From: Mycoplasmatota bacterium
GTDB lineage: Bacteria; Bacillota_I; Bacilli_A; Izemoplasmatales; Izemoplasmataceae
DNA: 6,748 nucleotides
Assembly (NCBI GenBank): GCA_022712785.1
Contig: JAFLJX010000088.1
Location: forward strand, 1-6,748
Reading direction: 5' to 3'
A model generated the notes under the pieces. The model was not told the origin of the DNA. It ran no database searches and saw nothing but the letters and a program-made list of their open reading frames with translations. Positions 5,879-6,748 of the stretch are shown here, in pieces. Numbering within the stretch: the stretch's first letter is position 1; every line of letters starts with the position of its first letter. The translations under genes were made by a program, and so were the position numbers.

Positions 5879-6250
5879 TTAAACTTCTAATAATTCCATT
5901 AAAATTGGGTTATCAAATGAATTACGGTTATCCTTTTTCTTAATTTTTCTCTTTTTTGGTTTTTCATAATCATGATTTAATTCTTTCACTAAAGCACTTA
6001 GTACTTTATATGTATATATGTGTCTTCTTCTTGAAGGTTCATAATCACATTGTAAAGCCTCATCAATACTTCCTTCATCATACCAAGTTAATAATTTAGT
6101 TATAAGTGTCTTAATCATTTCCTGATCTTTGGGATACTCTAATTCTTTTAGCTTATTACAATAACTTTTTATAAAGTTTTCTGTTGAGTATTCTTTGATA
6201 GTAGCTATTATTCCATTCTTTTCTATCTCATATAACATTTTAACATCCAT
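5879..6250 (-). CDS. WYDEG-family small protein, first paralogue (long form)
   Basis: Unrecognised 123-residue protein at the head of the array. Its core has YEIEKNG at 7-13, NFIKSYC at 25-31, P40, TWYDEG at 55-60, Y70, S73, H77 and LVKEL at 87-91, in gap-free register with both neighbours. The tail is a strongly basic linker (KPKKRKIKKK, 97-106) ending in a short acidic/hydrophobic peptide (DNPILMELLEV), similar in plan to the second paralogue. An in-frame ATG at 6268 overlaps the ribosome site: AAAGGGGG (6265-6258), seven bases before ATG 6250, plus paralogue alignment, decides for 6250. No strong terminator separates it from the second gene, so some readthrough is likely. The basic tail could contact nucleic acid, but this is a guess. 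Function unknown. Confidence 0.82.
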   Translation of the reverse strand: MDVKMLYEIEKNGIIATIKEYSTENFIKSYCNKLKELEYPKDQEMIKTLITKLLTWYDEGSIDEALQCDYEPSRRRHIYTYKVLSALVKELNHDYEKPKKRKIKKKDNRNSFDNPILMELLEV

Positions 6251-6282
6251 TAATTTTCCCCCTTTCAATGTACTATGTAATA

Positions 6283-6328
6283 ATTATATCAGACAATTTA
6301 AAGTTTGAACAGGACCTGGAACGTCCGG
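6283..6328 (-). promoter_or_regulatory. Predicted promoter and operator-like dyad of the first paralogue
   Basis: Minus strand: -35 TGTTCA (6311-6306), 17-bp spacer, perfect -10 TATAAT (6288-6283), leader of about 26 nt. The 17 bases touching the -35 (6328-6312, CCGGACGTTCCAGGTCC) hold the perfect dyad GGAC-N7-GTCC. This is a GC-rich block in otherwise AT-rich DNA and the best example of the layout shared by the three genes. Confidence 0.6.
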
Positions 6329-6354
6329 TTTTCACTTTTTTTGTGTTTTTTCAC

Positions 6355-6382
6355 AAAAAAATGAGGAAAATCTCCTCATTTT
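6355..6382 (-). terminator. Intrinsic terminator of the small membrane-protein gene
   Basis: AAAATGAGGA (6358-6367) and TCCTCATTTT (6373-6382) form a perfect 10-bp stem with a 5-nt loop. On the minus strand seven T residues follow (6361-6355), giving a strong terminator about 90 bp after the 50-codon gene. A second hairpin, TTTTTTTGTG / CACAAAAAAA (6336-6361), shares its T tract. Confidence 0.8.
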
Positions 6383-6468
6383 AATACTTTTGATAAATAC
6401 GCCGTATACCTTACATATTTAAATCAGGAATGTTACTGTTATTTATCTGTACCATCTATGTTTTACTT

Positions 6469-6621
6469 CTATTTAGCATTACTAAGTTTACCAACGATTA
6501 TTGATCCAATATATAGTATTGCTACTATGATACCAATAGTACTATCTATTAATAACCCAAGATATGAGATCATTAACCCAAAAACAAACATAATAACTGC
6601 GTCAAAATAATCAATTCTCAT
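6469..6621 (-). CDS. Small two-helix membrane protein, unknown function
   Basis: A 50-residue open frame, MRIDYFDAVIMFVFGLMISY... ending KLSNAK. After a short charged N-terminus (MRIDYFD) there are two hydrophobic stretches, roughly residues 8-25 and 28-44, separated by a D26-S27 turn, then a short basic C-terminus. That fits an integral membrane hairpin. AGAGGTGA (6633-6626), close to ATG 6621, is a good ribosome site, and a strong terminator follows at 6355-6382. It starts 42 bp after the upstream partial gene on the same strand, so the two are probably co-transcribed. The region 6383-6468 after it is untranslated and shows nothing else convincing. No family recognised; the length, hydrophobic pattern and ribosome site make it a real gene more likely than not. 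Confidence 0.7.
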   Translation of the reverse strand: MRIDYFDAVIMFVFGLMISYLGLLIDSTIGIIVAILYIGSIIVGKLSNAK

Positions 6622-6663
6622 TTTCTCACCTCTTTAATATTATATGCATCTTAATATGAAACC

Positions 6664-6747
6664 CTATAATTTACCCTCTAGATGAATTTCTTGAAGTTGT
6701 CTTAGAGTTTTTTTGTTTCTTGTGAATAATTCATAAAAATCTTGTAA
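6664..6747 (-). CDS. C-terminal end of an unidentified protein (partial)
   Basis: The minus strand is open from the window edge for 27 codons before TAG at 6666-6664. The residues read LQDFYELFTRNKK then TLRQLQEIHLEGKL, an amphipathic, charged and clearly protein-like helix pattern. The other two minus frames are closed or lack such a pattern near the edge. The start and most of the protein lie outside the window, so no function can be given. It precedes the small membrane-protein gene by 42 bp on the same strand. Confidence 0.5.
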   Translation of the reverse strand, partial: LQDFYELFTRNKKTLRQLQEIHLEGKL

Positions 6748-6748
6748 A

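Noticed and set aside
5025..6268. CRISPR-like or tandem DNA repeat explanation for the recurring 18-bp word
   Set aside because: The copies are about 470 bp apart within protein-coding genes and explained by paralogy; there is no regular repeat-spacer pattern.
6397..6407. ATACG-C-CGTAT palindrome
   Set aside because: Too short, alone in a 3' untranslated stretch, and without a promoter nearby.
6639..6644. TATAAT on the minus strand before the 50-codon gene
   Set aside because: No matching -35 at 16-18 bp, and a start about 7 bp downstream would cut into the ribosome site. Co-transcription with the upstream gene is more likely.

Overview
The window is strongly AT-rich, with A/T-ending codons, strong Shine-Dalgarno sites (AAGGAG, AGGAGG, AGGAG) and sigma-A-like promoters. 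A low-GC Firmicute is the natural reading. A molybdo/tungstopterin aldehyde:ferredoxin oxidoreductase next to an iron-type alcohol dehydrogenase points to a strict anaerobe, probably a clostridium-like organism. No rRNA, tRNA, CRISPR array, intact insertion sequence or attachment site was seen.

Layout. (1) 16-3073, plus strand: an intact two-gene unit encoding an Fe-containing alcohol dehydrogenase and an AOR-family oxidoreductase, 4 bp apart with the second ribosome site inside the end of the first gene. Together they can interconvert carboxylic acid, aldehyde and alcohol using ferredoxin and NAD(P)H. (2) 3074-3329: convergent intergenic region holding a very regular 23-bp hairpin (3121-3175), probably a bidirectional terminator. 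(3) 4782-3330, minus strand: an AbiE-type (type IV) toxin-antitoxin / abortive-infection operon, antitoxin AbiEi first and nucleotidyltransferase toxin AbiEii second, overlapping by 14 bp and preceded by a good promoter (TTGATT-N17-TATAAT) with several dyads. (4) 6250-5025, minus strand: a tandem array of three small paralogous genes (123, 127 and 94 aa) of a family I do not recognise, sharing an invariant WYDEG motif and aligning without gaps over about 91 residues. Each has its own predicted promoter, and all three promoters share one layout: a GG/CC dyad touching the -35 hexamer, a 17-bp spacer, then the -10. (5) 6747-6469, minus strand: the 3' end of an unknown gene and a 50-codon gene for a two-helix membrane protein, closed by a strong terminator.

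The left part is ordinary anaerobic metabolism. The right part (about 3.3 kb onward) looks like accessory DNA: a defence-type toxin-antitoxin pair beside a repeated, individually promoted family of small unknown proteins. The triplet and its shared promoter design are the most likely undescribed system here. Whether they act with AbiE is not shown by the sequence.
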